NCBI GenBank assembly: GCA_002914805.1 | Contig: JXTB01000016.1 | Location: forward strand, 1,738,366-1,802,365 | Direction: 5' to 3' | DNA from: Parasponia andersonii | Taxonomy: Eukaryota > Streptophyta > Magnoliopsida > Rosales > Cannabaceae | DNA length: 64,000 bases | Shown: positions 44,465-57,397 of the stretch, piece after piece | Layout: the number at the start of each line of letters is the position of its first letter | How positions within the stretch are numbered: position 1 is the stretch's first letter | Notes under the pieces: model-generated | Told to the model about the DNA's origin: nothing | Databases searched by the model: none | Seen by the model: only the letters and a program-made list of their open reading frames with translations | Made by a program: the position numbers and the translations under genes

Positions 44465-45170
44465 AGTTGCTGTTTGGTAATATTTTTATTTTTTTTATTT
44501 GTTTAAATACAAAAATAAAAGTATTTTTTTATTTTATATTTTGCATTTTAAAAGTAAAAATGTGTTTAGTAATAATGTTGTAAACAAAAAATATATACAT
44601 ATTTGATATCTTGCACTTTTTACTCTTGAAAGTGAAAATCAAAAGGGAGAGTAATAAAAGAAAAAGAAAAGAGAAAATAGGAGAGAGAAAATGTGGTATT
44701 TATCTAAATAAATTTTATAAATGGTATTTGTTTTAAAATAAAACTTTAAAAAGTGATATTTTTTAAAATATTTTGGGATATTTTTGAAAAAATTACCAAA
44801 TTTTACAATTATATTTTGAAAAATTCCACTTTTAAAAATTTTTATTTTTAAAAATATTTAGAAAAATACCATTTTTACATGAGGCTAGAGAGATAATGAC
44901 AAGAAAAATGGTGATGAGAGAAAAAAAAATGTTAAAAGAAATGGTGATATAAGTCTAGATATGTTTGAATTTTGATTCTAGTATTTAAAAAAACTTTGAA
45001 AGTAAGAAAGTTTTGTTTTCAAAATTTTAAAAATTTTGTTGTCAAATTAAAACAATGAAAAACAAAACATAATTTTATCAAACATACTTCTGAAAAATAT
45101 TTTTATTTTTTTAATTAAAAAATAAAAAATTATTTAAATAAATGATTACTAAACAAACCTTAAATAGTAT
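44465..45170. mobile_element. Possible MITE/foldback, GTTTGGTAAT ends
   Basis: The left part TTGCTGTTTGGTAATATTTT and the right part (reversed) TAAGGTTTGTTTAGTAATCA face each other and are followed by matching A/T-rich strings. Inside are several degenerate AAAAATATCA/AAATGGTATTT units. No TSD could be read, so the boundaries are approximate. Confidence 0.4.
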
Positions 45171-46439
45171 TTAGTAGATAATTTATTGAATTGTATGGAC
45201 CCTACGTAGTACTCGTACTGGATATTGATATCAGCGTATGAAGCAAAAGATATAATAAGAATAACTCCCTTCAACATTTATCCATTCTTACGAGAAAGAA
45301 TGACGCACAAGAACCAATTCCCATTCTTGGAATTATTTTTCTAACCTCTCAAGTCTCAATTGCTTGTACGGGGGAATTGCTTAGCTTAATTTAATAGTGT
45401 TATTCATTTTTTTCTTTCTTCAACTGGGTGCCTAGCTGCATATAAATCCATGATAATAATCACAAGGAACTTGTTCCCAATGAGTACACTTTTGGCCATA
45501 AAGTTGAGTTGGATTATCCTTTCTAGTACCTTAAATTAAAAAGTTGAAAACACAAAAGAGAGTTACCACCAAAACTCTTCGTACAGACAAATTAAAGTGC
45601 AACATTTACGTTAAAATTATTGATCAAAGATATTATCATGAGTACATTGGGAATTAAATTAAACTAAATTTCCTTTTGGTGAGATGACCAAAGATTGATC
45701 CGATGGCCTATTTACCTTTTTGCAAACTACTTAACAATTAGTACCTAAAGAAATGAAAATGACAAAAGATGTCGATATTTTGTGAAGGTGCGCGTGCAAG
45801 TGGATTGAATTGGTGTTGACCATACGTTATTAGAAAGTGTAAATCATCGTGACCAACAAGAATTAGTACTCAATCCACTCATGGAGGCCCTCGTGAATTA
45901 ATTCTGGCCTAGCTAGCAAGGGGGAATCAAACTATTCCGGCCCCGTAAAACAATAATGTCAATTATATAGGTTCCTTTTGAAATTTGCTTCTCCTTACAC
46001 GCTACACTATTGTTTTTGCTTCTTTTGCTACAAATTAATGAAACATCAGGAATATTTCAAATAAGAGCAAGTGATCCGTGTGAAGCACTGTACTTAAAAG
46101 ACTGAAATATGGAATAATGAATATGATTCTTGTGCTTTATCTATGCCTTGTGAGTTGAAGCTCGTGAGCGCTCATCCCTTTAATTGGTATAGTATATGTG
46201 TACTGTTATGTACAAATATATGACTCTCCAGTTAATATATTATATTTTTCTACTCTAAATTACATTAATTTTATTTTTCTTTTCTTACTTGTCCAACTGA
46301 AAAATGTTCCTTAAGCTTATTATTTTTCTTTTTTATTAGGAATTTTTTAAGAGTATTTACACCGAAAGGATCTACCAATGTCCTTACGACGAAAAATAGC
46401 TAATCTATAAATATTATTAAAACTAATAACTTATAATAC
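45171..46439. other. Intergenic stretch
   Basis: No gene or element recognised. A GC-containing unique patch occurs at 45785-45960. Likely unique host sequence. Confidence 0.45.
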
Positions 46440-46586
46440 CAAGGGTAAAGGGAAGGGGGTCATTGCCCCCACTCAATTTTTTTTAACACCTAAGTCATGG
46501 CTATTTAAGGTGAATTTCACATTTACTCTATCTCAAAACTTACTTAATTCTTTTTTTAAATATATATATATATATACTTATTCTTT

Positions 46587-46644
<58 letters not shown>

Positions 46645-46860
46645 TAATTCTTCTTTCCTCCTTAAGATTAAGAAAGTGAAGATAATTTCTTTATGAGAAT
46701 AAAAAATTAAAAAATATACAGTTTTAGAAAAACCCTTCACGTACTTTACTATTATTTGGATTAATATTACTATAAATATTTGTTCATTTTTTTTATCTTA
46801 GTATATTTTAACAATTGCCTTATGCCCCACTACAAATAAGTTATGGCTCCGCTACTGGAA
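46440..46860 (-). repeat. Degenerate dispersed repeat with (AT)n tracts
   Basis: Opens AAGGGGGTCATTGCCCCCAC (an 8-9 bp palindrome GGGGG...CCCCC) and closes TATGGCTCCGCTACTGGAAG. The end, reversed, resembles 8590-8640. Two (AT)n tracts lie at 46560-46577 and 46592-46642. Class unknown. Confidence 0.35.
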
Positions 46861-47004
46861 GATCAAAATATAAGTTTGATATATCAGATTATATGTATAT
46901 GCAAAATTGTTTGGATTTTTAAAAATCTAGGCATTGGGGGGATAAGTTTTTAGTTGTGGTATATATAATTCTAAGTTTGATATATCTGAATTTTTGTCTA
47001 AATG

Positions 47005-50000
47005 TAGAGTTGCAAATCTGAGTCATCCCCAACGGGCTGGCCATTTGACTCGGAGTCTAACCTGAGATTTGCATGGCCCGATTTTGGCCCAACCTTAAGG
47101 TTGGGCGAGCTAGGCCTTAGGTGCTGGCACAACCGTTTGGCACACACAACTATTTTTTTTTTCAGAAGAAGCCTAGACAGGGCCTCTTCCCCAGCTTCCT
47201 TTCATTATTTAACGATCAAAAGGATAGTTGAGGAGGGGGAGCGGTCACATTTGTGACCGTTGGGGAGTCTGAGTCATTAATTTCTTAAAATCATTTGAAA
47301 AAAAAATAACAAAAAAAACATCTAAAATTCTATCTATAGGCTACAAATACTTCTCTCATTCACTTATTTTCTTCACATTTTCTCTTTAATCTTCGTATTC
47401 TCTCTTCTTAATCTTTTTCTAATTCTATTATCTACTCTAATATTTTTCACATTAATTTTTAAAATTTCCAAATAATCTCCCAATTATTTTAAAAAAAAAT
47501 TCATTTCACTTAAAATATTCAAGTGAATCAAGTTTCAAAAGCTTCAACTCTCAAGTCTCGAGACTCTCTCAACTCAAGGTTTGAATATTTAAAATTATTA
47601 TATATGTTTTATTATTTTCTTAAATTTAATATGTGTATATTTTTTAAAATTTAATATGCATATTTTATTTTTTTTATGAATATGTGGTGGTAGATACAAA
47701 TAGAGGAGATGTGTATGTGCATAATATTTAATGTGTGTACTTATTTCTAAGTTTATAAATTTATTAAGTATTATTCTTGGTATTGTAAGATATAGATACA
47801 AATAGAAATATTCTCATTAATTTGGATGACAATGAATATGAAATGTATGATTGTGATTCCAAAATAGAGGAGATGCATATCTGCTTAAACGAAGGGGATA
47901 ACCAAGTTCTCTAAATACAAAATCAACCTCGAACTCGAGATGACGCTAGTAGAAGTTGAACTCAAAGTACTTCTCGAGATAATAATTCAGGAAGTACTAC
48001 CTCAAAATGTGCAAAAGCAAGTACTTATAAGCATGGAATTACTTTGATGTCAGAAGTAAAGATGAGAATGGCATGAGAAAAAGAATGGGAAGATGTAAAT
48101 TTTGCACAAAACTATTAACTGCAAGTTCATCTCATGAGACTTAACACCTTAAAACCCAAGGTGAAAAATATACAAAAAAAAAAAAACATAATAGAAGAAA
48201 AGATCACATGCAATCTCAGCTTCAATTCAACAAAGACGATTCAGTAAGTACTTAGATCTATAAGTCTAATGTCGTAAGAAAATCTCTAAGTAAATTAATT
48301 GCTGCAACTGATTTGCTTATTAATTTTGGTGAGAATACTTTTTTTTAAGAACATGTTAGAAGATTATATTATCCATAATTTAGGTGAGTTAGTGGAACAA
48401 GTACTAGAGGTGACATTATTGTTACCTATAATAAAATATAAATTGTATTAAAAGCATAAGTAAATTCATTAAACTTTAGTGTTGCATTAACATCTAATAT
48501 TTGGAGTGGTAAGGCTTATTAAGATTATATAAATGTAGTTGTACATTATGTAGACTTAAAATAGATTATGCAAAAAAGAATAATTGGTTTTAAACTCATT
48601 GATCATAACCATAATGATGAGAATATTTATGAAAGTATTTTAAGTGTTATAGAAGATTATGGCATACAAGATCATATTATCTCTATCACTTTAGATAATG
48701 CTTTCGTTAACACAAAGGCCATTGATGATATTGAGAGGTTTATCAGCACACATAAAGGAGATTTTTTAAAGTATCAATGTTGTGTCTACCATATCATCAA
48801 CCTTGTTATAAAATCAGGTATAAAGGATATAGATTCACATATTTCAAAAATTCGCTCAAGTTGTTATTTCTTGGATTTATAACTATAACTCACGCATTAC
48901 TGACTTTAAGAGATATTGTAAGATTGAAGGTCTCAAACCAAAGAAATTTGGACTAGACATGCTTAATAAATGACATTCCACTTATTTGATGTTAAAGAAT
49001 ACAATAGAGTATGAGTTTGTTATTACTATCTTCCGTAACTCAAAAATAGGTTCTGAACTATTGAAAATCAAGATTAGTATGTTGCCACAAAAATTGTACA
49101 ATTTTTAGAAATTTTTTATGAAGATACTGTTCTTTATCTGCTGTACATTATTAATGAAATGTCTATCATGTTTTTTTGAATTGAAATCATGAATTTTAAA
49201 CTAATTGTAGAAAAAATACAAATAAAACTAACAAAATATTATAAAAACTCTTTTATTATATTTTTTGCTTTTATTTTAGATCCTAAAATAAAATTGGAAG
49301 ATCTTTCAAAATCTCTTTCACACATTGGTGCATGTTTAGATTTAGATTTTTCACATGAATATACTAATACACGTAACAAATTGTTTGAAGTATTTGTTAT
49401 CTATGAGAATAAGTTTCGCAACTTTATGAGTCAACAAAGTTAATCATACCCAACAACGATCAAAGAATAGGTGGCAACTTGGGAAATTATTTCATTTACT
49501 GGTTCATTATCATCAAGTTTGGCATCAATACTAACAACAACATCACAGTTTAATAAGCTTCTCCAAACTGGATTTGGACAATAATGACTTTAACATTTTA
49601 TAATGGTAGAAATTGCGTCAACCAAGATTCTTTGTATTTCCACAATTAGCATGAGATATCTTAACTATTTCAATGTTAAAGGTCTCTTCGGAATTTGCTT
49701 TTAACATAGCTGGGAGGATACTCGAAGAACGAAGACCCTCATCGATAAGTAATATGGTTGAGATGCTTATATGTCTTAGAGATTGAGAATATACTAAAAA
49801 GCGAATGCAACATACCATACACAATGAAGAACTTGTCAACCAATTCTAAAGCTTATATGTTAAAGAAGACGATGTTTCAAGCACTAATGCTTAGAGAAAT
49901 AAGATGTAATTTTTAATTTGGTAACTTATAATTATACATTTATGGATAATTTAAATTTTTAAATATAATAATTAGATATTAGACTACACTCTTTTTTCTA

Positions 50001-50376
50001 TACCAAGATTTTATCCTGATGGGTTTTTCTTGGGAAGGTTTTTAACGAGATAGTCATTATTAGTAAATAAATAAATAATTTCTTAATTTTTATTATTAAC
50101 TATTTACTTGAGTTTTTTTATTTTTTAATTTTTTCTTATTAATTTTACTAATACAAGAATACAACGAATAATTTTTATTTTTTTTATTGAAAAATGTTTA
50201 TTTTCCCATTTTTTCGCATTTTAAAAAAAAGTTATCAAGTCAGCCTTGGACTTTGGACCTATGAGCTACAGGGCCAGGCTAGACCTTTAAAATGAAATTG
50301 GGAGCCAAGTGGATCAGACTGGCCCGCTACTATTCTCAAGCTAGGCCGGACTTGATGGCCTATATTTGCAACTCTA
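47005..50376 (+). mobile_element. hAT DNA transposon, decayed full-length copy
   Basis: Inverted ends TAGAGTTGCAAAT and ATTTGCAACTCTA (13 of 13). The 8 bases on the left (TCTAAATG) and right (TCTAGGCA) agree at four positions, and the other four are all transitions, consistent with an old 8-bp TSD. The 3372-bp body encodes a transposase in broken frames. Sub-terminal GGCCCG/GCCC motifs are present at both ends. Confidence 0.88.
48030..49850 (+). pseudogene. hAT transposase (BED finger, catalytic core, dimerisation)
   Basis: BED zinc finger: RMGRCKFCTKLLTAS then SSHET-stop-HLKTQGEK (48085-48180). Core: the open segment 48568-48882 has the catalytic D in ISITLDNAFVNTKAIDD, then CCVYHIINLVIKSGIKDID, typical of the RICESLEEPER-type plant hAT family. 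A later piece, 49189-49443 (IFFAFILDPKIKLEDL), has the conserved LDPR/K-like block. The C-terminal dimerisation motif is FAFNIAGRILEERRPS at about 49690-49740, with LICLRD-stop-EYTKKRMQ. Stops at BED (ACT TAA), LA-stop-DILTI and RD-stop-EY are single transitions from R/W codons. Confidence 0.85.
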
Positions 50377-50699
50377 TCTAGGCATATCAACTTGTCAATT
50401 AAATTAATATATTAGCTTCGAATAAACTAGTTTTTCCACATTTATATATTATTCTAAACTTGATTTTTGTATGATAAAGAACTCTCATAGTTGTACCAAA
50501 TGGAGAGTAGTCTAGAGGTATGGAAGTACAAATAAACAACAATTAAGCTAAGTAAGAAGCAGAATAAAATGTTCAAAAATAGCCACTTTAGATGTTTTAT
50601 AGTTGTGGATGTCAAGAAAGCAATACCAGAACTACCACATCATATTGTTATCATAATATGCACATCTGTCAATGAACTGCAAAGTTGTTATAAAAGGAA

Positions 50700-51150
50700 A
50701 AAATTCATAAATACTCATTTTTAAAACCATATTTTCATAAATACTTTTTTTTTAATATTTCATAAATACCTATTTTTATACCTATTTTTTGAAGAAATAT
50801 AGACCACCATTGTTTTACACATGAAATGTAGACCACGATATTCATTTAAACCATGAAATATATACCATGGTCGACATTTCATGAATAAAAATTACACTAA
50901 AAAGTAGCAGACATTTTAAAATGTATACCATAGATCAAATTTATAATGAAAAATATAAACTGTGGTAAATATTTACATTGTAAATTTATACCGTTCATAT
51001 TTTACACATGAAATGTATACCTCATGGATAAAATTTACATTATAAATGTGGACCACTTATTTTTTACATATGAAATATGGACCATAAAAATGGATATTTA
51101 AAAAAAAAAATAAAAACGAGTATTTATAAAATTAATTTTTAAAAACGAAT
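50700..51150. mobile_element. Possible MITE of short shuffled repeats
   Basis: Ends with AATACTCATTTTTAAAAC on the left and, reversed, TAAATACTCGTTTTTATTTT on the right. In between the strings CATGAAATGTAGACCAC, ACCATGAAATATATACCATG, ATGAAATGTATACC and ATGAAATATGGACCA recur about every 40-60 bp, some inverted. No coding capacity. TSD not readable. Confidence 0.4.
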
Positions 51151-51337
51151 ACTAGGCGTAAATTTGTCATTATAAAAAGAAACCCATTTACTATTTACAA
51201 AAAGTTATATTCAATTTGTATATCAATTTAGTGTACAAAAAATTTGAACAAACATAATGAGCTTGCTAAAATATATTGATACACCAAGTAAAAAGAAAAA
51301 AAAAAAAGGGAAAAAAAAAGACAAACCAAATAGATTA

Positions 51338-52363
51338 GGACAAATTATATATTTTTCTTTCTAATTATGGGTTATGTAGAGTTTTGCTCCTTGAAATTTT
51401 TTTTTTGTGATATAAATTCTCGTTATATTATTCATCTACAGAAAAAGTTGCCTCTCTATAAAAATCAGTATATAATTTGACGAAATTACTGACAAGGTAA
51501 GTATTTAAATTATTAATCTATTAATTTAAGATTAAATTATTTTTTAAACGAATTAGATTAACTCATATTTTGTTTTCTCTCTCTTCATCTTTCTTTCCCC
51601 TTCATTTTCACCACCATTATCTTTCCGTAACAATTTGTCCATTTATCTTCTTTTACTTTTGACTTCTAAATCTCTCGTTCACTTATTCCGAGTCTCTTCC
51701 TCTAAATTCACATACCTAAACTAAATTTCTCGCTAATAAATAATGGGATACATAATATGTAAATAAAAATGAATTGTTTTACTTTTCTTTTATTCTTTTT
51801 TATGTTTTTCTAAAATATTCTTTTCAAATTCAATTCCAATCACCATATGCCTCACTTTAAATTCTTTTTTACAAAATTAATGTATCAATTGAAGGAGACA
51901 TTGAAAATGGTTGCCGATCTAAAAAACAAATAAAATCTATGGATCTACTGATTTTAAAATTGCTCCCGACTTAATTGGAGCGAGCAAAAACCATGAAAGC
52001 ATAGATAGAAGAAGATAAAAATAATAAGATGCTCCAAATGAACAAATGGATGAACTTCCTTTAGAATGCTGGTTCAAAGAACACACGATGGAAAAGTGGG
52101 TGGTGATGAAGCATGAACGGGAGACAGAGGGAGGGGGAAAAATATTTTAATCTAATCCTTTCTTCTTCTTTTTTTCAAAAAAAATAATTTAATCTACTTT
52201 TCGTTATAAATTAATAGATTAAAATTATAAATAATTGCCAAGTCAGTGTTTCCATCAAATTATATGCAGATTTTAACAATAAGGGAAATTTATGTAATAA
52301 AAAATAATTCGGAGGAGAACTCTATACAATCAATAATTTGGGGGGAAAATATACAATTTGTCC
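51338..52363. mobile_element. Mutator-like element (non-autonomous MULE)
   Basis: Terminal inverted repeats of about 200 bp: 51338-51540 matches the reverse complement of 52165-52363 (GGACAAATT..., TATGTAGAGTT/TGTATAGAGTT, ATATAATTTGA, AATCTATTAATTTA). Flanks AATAGATTA (51329-51337) and AATAAGTTA (52364-52372) agree at 7 of 9 bases, the 9-bp TSD length typical of Mutator. The 620-bp interior is pyrimidine-rich; I see no captured gene in it. Confidence 0.8.
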
Positions 52364-52372
52364 AATAAGTTA

Positions 52373-53692
52373 ACTATTATTTCCTTGATCAAATCCTTGA
52401 CTAACCTTTTTTTTTCGAATAAATAAAAGGAAAAGGGATAGCATCAAATATTTTCAAGCACATCCCAACTAGTCTAACACTCACCTGTAGAATCATCCCC
52501 TGCCACCTTATACCCCAAAATGTTATTAACAAAATAAAAACATATATATTATATATAAAATCTTAGAGTTAAAGAAGATTGAAAAGAATGGTAAAACTGG
52601 AACAATTTTAGAGTGCTCTAGGCCATTTTTCTACACAAGGTTGACCATTTAGCTGCAATAAATAGATGGAGACATTTACCGAGTTTTAGCCCTAGAAATG
52701 GCCATTCTCATGTACAACCATTTAATCAATATGTGATGTATCTTATTATGACCTAATTGACATGATTATTCATATGTATGTGATTATTACCTATGTCAAT
52801 TTAAAATAATTTAATATTATATCTAAAATGCTAAAACTGTGTCATAATTATGTTGTTGTGTTTAATTAAATGTGTTACACATGTTTATTTTCAAGTTAAC
52901 TTGAAATCTACTTATTTATTATTATTTTTCTTATAGTTATCAATTTAAAATTAACAAGAAAATAAAATAGAAAAAATGATATTCCCTACGACATTTTAAA
53001 AATTATTTCCAGAAATACAATGTCTTATGTTCCACTTCTTACTATACGGTGTTTTTTTTTTTGAAACGTACTAATTTCTCATATTTTCTCTATTCTCCGG
53101 TCACTTCGTCTTTAACATTGAAGTTTTTCTCAAAATTAGTTCTGGGAAAGATAAACAAAGAGACGTTTGGGAAATATGAATGTGTGTGTGTGTTTTTTTT
53201 TTCAATTAGAGAGATTAGGAGGTCTCATTCGAAGAATTCTGAAGAAGAGGATAAATAAAGGCTGTTGGCTAATCAGTGAGGACTGGGTGGATAGGTCGGT
53301 TGGTCAAAATGATTGGGTTGCTGATGGAAGTGGCGTTCGAAAAAATGGTGTGGCTGTAAATTTTCAGATTTAGGATTTTAATTGTATTGAGCCAAATCAT
53401 TTTTACATAAATTTTAGATTATTAAGGATTCATATAATTTTTGCTCATCTTGCTTTTTTGTGAAGATCCTTTGGCATCAAAAACAGTATATTGGAGAGTA
53501 GCAGTCAATGAATTTTATGGAATTGTTTTGTTTTTTTTAATGTTAAGCTTTTTTTTTTTTATTTTAGTTCAATATTAAACTTAAGTTTAAGGGGAATTTT
53601 TATATAAACAAATAGTTGTATTTAGGATTTATTTGTTTGTTTATATTGGAATATTTTTCTTATAAATCTTATAATATATCAAATGTCAATTT
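52373..53692. other. Intergenic, left of the copia element
   Basis: AT-rich. Frames at 53049-53373 have no family resemblance and contain a (TG)n/T-run. Nothing else recognised. Confidence 0.5.
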
Positions 53693-54984
53693 TGTTAGTC
53701 CAAGATTAGCTAACCCAAGAAAGGGGTGAATTGAGTTTTAAAAAGTTTTGTAAGCTTTTCGAGATAAGCAAGTGAATTATGCAAGTAATGACAATATCAA
53801 GTAAAAATAGTTAAAATAGCATGCACAAAGCTCAAGGTAAATAAATTAATGAGATAGGGGTAAAGAAATGCAAACATTATTTTTATGAGGTCTATGGCTC
53901 TTGGCAATACGTTTTGAGTTTTCCACCATCGAATCAAGAGAATGGGCTTGACCAACTCTTATACATAATGAGTATTTTCTTTTTAGACACACTCACGCTT
54001 TTACAATAGTTTTGAATCCAACTCCATTACGCCTAACTCAAATTATTTAGACTCTAGTGTCAGTCTCACCTAAACCGAGTTATTTATAAATCCAGTGTCA
54101 ATCTCACTTCATAATTACAATTTGATTTTTATTGAATTACTCAACTAAAATCTCTCTCTAATGAACGTATTTGATACAAAGTAAGCTTAGAAAAAATAAT
54201 TGTAAACACAAAATATGATCTAGTTTGGCTCAAATAATTTTTGTGACAAAGTGAATTTGAAAGTTTGGATCACAAAAATTGATTTGAACAACTTGAATAT
54301 ATGAAATGACTAATATAAGAATGTTGAAAAGTTTTTTCAAGTCTTAGAAATGCCTCTATTTATAGACTTGAATGAAAATTAGTCGTTTTAGACCGTTTGA
54401 CAAACAATCTATCATTTTTGATTGACCGAAAATAATAGTCGTTGGTAATGCAGTTCTAATAGTCGAATTTAAAAATCTGTTGAGAATCGGTAGACCGAAA
54501 ACTTGGATTCATTCTGCCGAAAATACTAAAGAGCATATTTCAATTTTATTTCAAGTATTTTTCGATTCTTTTCAAAATTTTGACTTCTAAAATTGATTTT
54601 TGTATAATATAGATACTATAGAAATTCATAAATCAATTTAAAACTTATGTAAAGTAAATTTTCAAACTTTAATTGAAGATAAACTAGTTTGATTGTATTG
54701 GTTTGAAAATGTCCTATTTTCAAAAAAAAAATTGAGTCACTAAGATCATATTATATGTAAACAAGTATTCAAATTTAAGAACTAAGTATTTAACCTTTGT
54801 TATTCTAAGTTTTGTATTCTTGATCTTTGTCTTTTAGCTCTTTTTCATAATCCATCTTGAATATTTTGGGATCTTTTCAATTTAGATTGCTACACACTCA
54901 AGTAGATTATTAGTTTTTTAATCATATGTTTGTTAATCTTCAAAATATAAGTATAAGATTGATGATATAAAACCTGAGTCAACA
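53693..54984 (-). repeat. 3' LTR of copia element
   Basis: Matches 62085-63428 throughout. Most differences are T for C or A for G. Right edge GAGTCAACA is followed by the polypurine tract. Confidence 0.9.
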
Positions 54985-54999
54985 ATCTCTCCCTTTTTT
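54985..54999 (-). other. Polypurine tract, copia element
   Basis: On the minus strand AAAAAAGGGAGAGAT directly before the LTR start TGTTGACTC. Confidence 0.8.
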
Positions 55000-55349
55000 A
55001 TGATAATAAATATTTGATTTAAGGGGGAAAAATAGAGTTAAGAATAAAATTGTAATAAACAAGAATAAGTATCCTTACCAAATTCTTGAATGCTCCTCAA
55101 AATATGCTTAATGTAAAAAAAAATTAAACTCTTTTTTTATTTGTTAAACTCATAAAGGATGCATATTTTGAAAATCTATGCCAATTTTGATACCAATTAT
55201 ATTTAAAGAAAAGTAAATTTATCAATTAAATCAAGTACTTTCTTCTCCCTTTTTTAATATCATCAAAAAGTATAATAAATATCCATAGATACCAATAAAT
55301 AATATCAACAAAATATGAAAAAGTCATAATAATGTTAAATCAAGAATCC

Positions 55350-56452
55350 AATTCAAACACGACATATAATGTTCGAACTCGGTGTCATGCATATACTAGA
55401 TGTCAAGCTGGATAATATTAATGCGTTCTGAGAGGTTGTTGAAAGCTTCATGAAAATCAAAGGCTTATGCAGGTACCTATTTAACATGAGTGCCCTCAAT
55501 AGCACCTTTAAAGGCTCCTTAAGCAGCTGTGCTAAGATGACTACCACCAATTTCTTGTCTATCTCTCGTACCTTGATTATGCCTGTATTGGTTTTGGCAA
55601 CCTATTCATTATTAAGGAAGCTGAATCCCATGAGACTAAAAGTCTTGTTATTGATTTTAATATCAATAGTCCACGGTTTACATTCAGCCTTATCAAATGG
55701 TGGAATGTTGAAAAGTTGGAAGATATGAGTAAGGAGAAAACCATAAGGAAGTAAGATCTCTTATTTTCTATGGCATCAATCATTTCACGGATAATAAAGT
55801 ATGATAGGTTTATTCTTCTACAAATAAGAATGGAGTCAACGAAACTAAGGTCACTAAAGGTAGGCGCACCCCTATAGCCGTGCCGAGGAATCATATTTTG
55901 AGATATAAATTGGAACAGAATCCTAGCCTCTAGGCTGAGATTAGTGACACGAGATTTAGGCTGAACACTGTCAAGAGAGTAGACTCTTAAGAGGGCTTCT
56001 TGAGGGTCAAAATCATCAAGCATGAGTCAAGACTTTGTTATGGGAAATTTGTAACCATCCAAAGTTAAATAGAAAAGATCAGCTATGAGTTGTTTAGTGA
56101 CTTCAAAATCAATCTCCTTAAAGGAATCACATATAGCATGTTATCCTTTAGAGATATTAACACAGGTATAGAATCTCCTAATTAATCTAGGATACCTTGT
56201 CTTTCTAATAGAGTAGAATTCAGTTCAACCCATATTTTCAATATACAGTGGGAAATTGACATAAGGTAAGTCTCTAAACTTGAAGGTTCTACACCAAATA
56301 ATGATTTTCTTAGAGAAAATCTCTTTATATCTAGACATAAGAGCATAAAAGTCTAAGAGAAGAATATCAAACCTTGCTTTGGTACATTGTTCGGATTTCT
56401 TTGCTCAAATTTTCTTGCCCTTATGCCTTGGGTTTTCCTTTCTATGAGCCAT
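55350..56452 (-). pseudogene. Extra ORF in the env position, plant transposon-protein domain
   Basis: Begins MAHRKENPRHKGKK at 56452 (basic N-terminus), then an in-frame stop. Further on, KKIIIWCRTFKFRDLPYVNF and IRRFYTCVNISKG resemble the start of the 'putative plant transposon protein' domain (Pfam Transposase_32 type). The best open part is 148 residues (56023-55577): NLSLEARILFQFISQNMIPR, then DLSFVDSILICRRINLSYFI and IREMIDAIENKRSYFLMVF. These match the domain's conserved arrangement. It lies between RNase H and the 3' LTR on the element's own strand, where env-like genes of SIRE-type elements lie. Function unknown; no signal peptide or clear membrane segment is visible. Confidence 0.6.
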
Positions 56453-56993
56453 TAACAAGAGTTGTGATGAACAAACAGAGACCCAAAAGAATTTCAACTC
56501 AAAATTCAAATTTTAGGGTTTTGAAAAAAGGAATTATCAAATTTTTTTGCCAAGGAAAATCAGTGAATAAGAGTGAAAAAGTGAAAAAAAAATCACTCTA
56601 GTTGGAAGAAAATTGAGTGATCTTGAGAGAAAATTATATGAGAATGAAAAGAGAAAGTTTAAGGGTAAGAGAAATAGTGATTTTGGTAGAAAGAATGAGA
56701 GAGTGAGTGAAAAATCGAAAAAAAAAAAACCTTAAAATACTCATTGGACTGCAAGTTTTAAGCAGGCTGAAAACGTACTTTCGGTCTACCGAAAGTGGCA
56801 GTGAGAAAATTACTTTCTAGAGCACTTTTTTAATAGACTTTTCAGTCTGCCGAATCCTCTGTTTTAGCAAAATTTCAGAAAATATAGTTTAAAAAAATGA
56901 TAAAAATGATTAAACTAATAATGAAAACATTGAAAAATCATCCAAATAAAGAATATTGAATACAAATCAAATGATATTCAGAAAAGAAAAAAT

Positions 56994-57397
56994 TCAATGA
57001 AGTTCATTTTGATCATTCATGCCAAATTCTCTACGAACCATGCAAAAGTGGTCCTCACTAAGAGGTTTAATGAAAACATCAACTAGTTGTTGTTTCGTAC
57101 AAACAAATTCAAGTAAAATATCACCTTTATGCATATGATCACGAAGAAAATAATGTCTAATATCAATATACTTAGTACATGAATGTAAAATTCGATTTTT
57201 GGACAAATTGATAACACTGGTATTATCACATTTAAGAGGCAAATGATTATAATTTATTCTAAAATCCATTAGTATTTTTTTCATCCATAGAATTTGAGCA
57301 CAACAACTACCTACAGAGATATATTTGGCTTCGATAGTGGAAAGAGTAACAGAATTTTGTTTTTTGCTAAACCAAGACACAAGTGAATAATCAAGAA
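56994..57397 (-). pseudogene. RNase H, copia element
   Basis: Reads LVSWFSKKQNSVTLSTIEAK, YISVGSCCAQILWMKKIL, CDNTSVINLSKNRILHSCTK, YIDIRHYFLRDHMHKGDILL and VFIKPLSEDHFCMVRREF, the standard copia RNase H end (E in STIEAK, D in CDNTS). Its N-terminal side is cut by the SINE; the 57422 start seen in the frame is SINE sequence. Confidence 0.88.

Noticed and set aside
53049-53373. Two overlapping 68-69 codon ORFs left of the copia element
   Set aside because: Composition driven by T-runs and a (TG)n tract; no motif.
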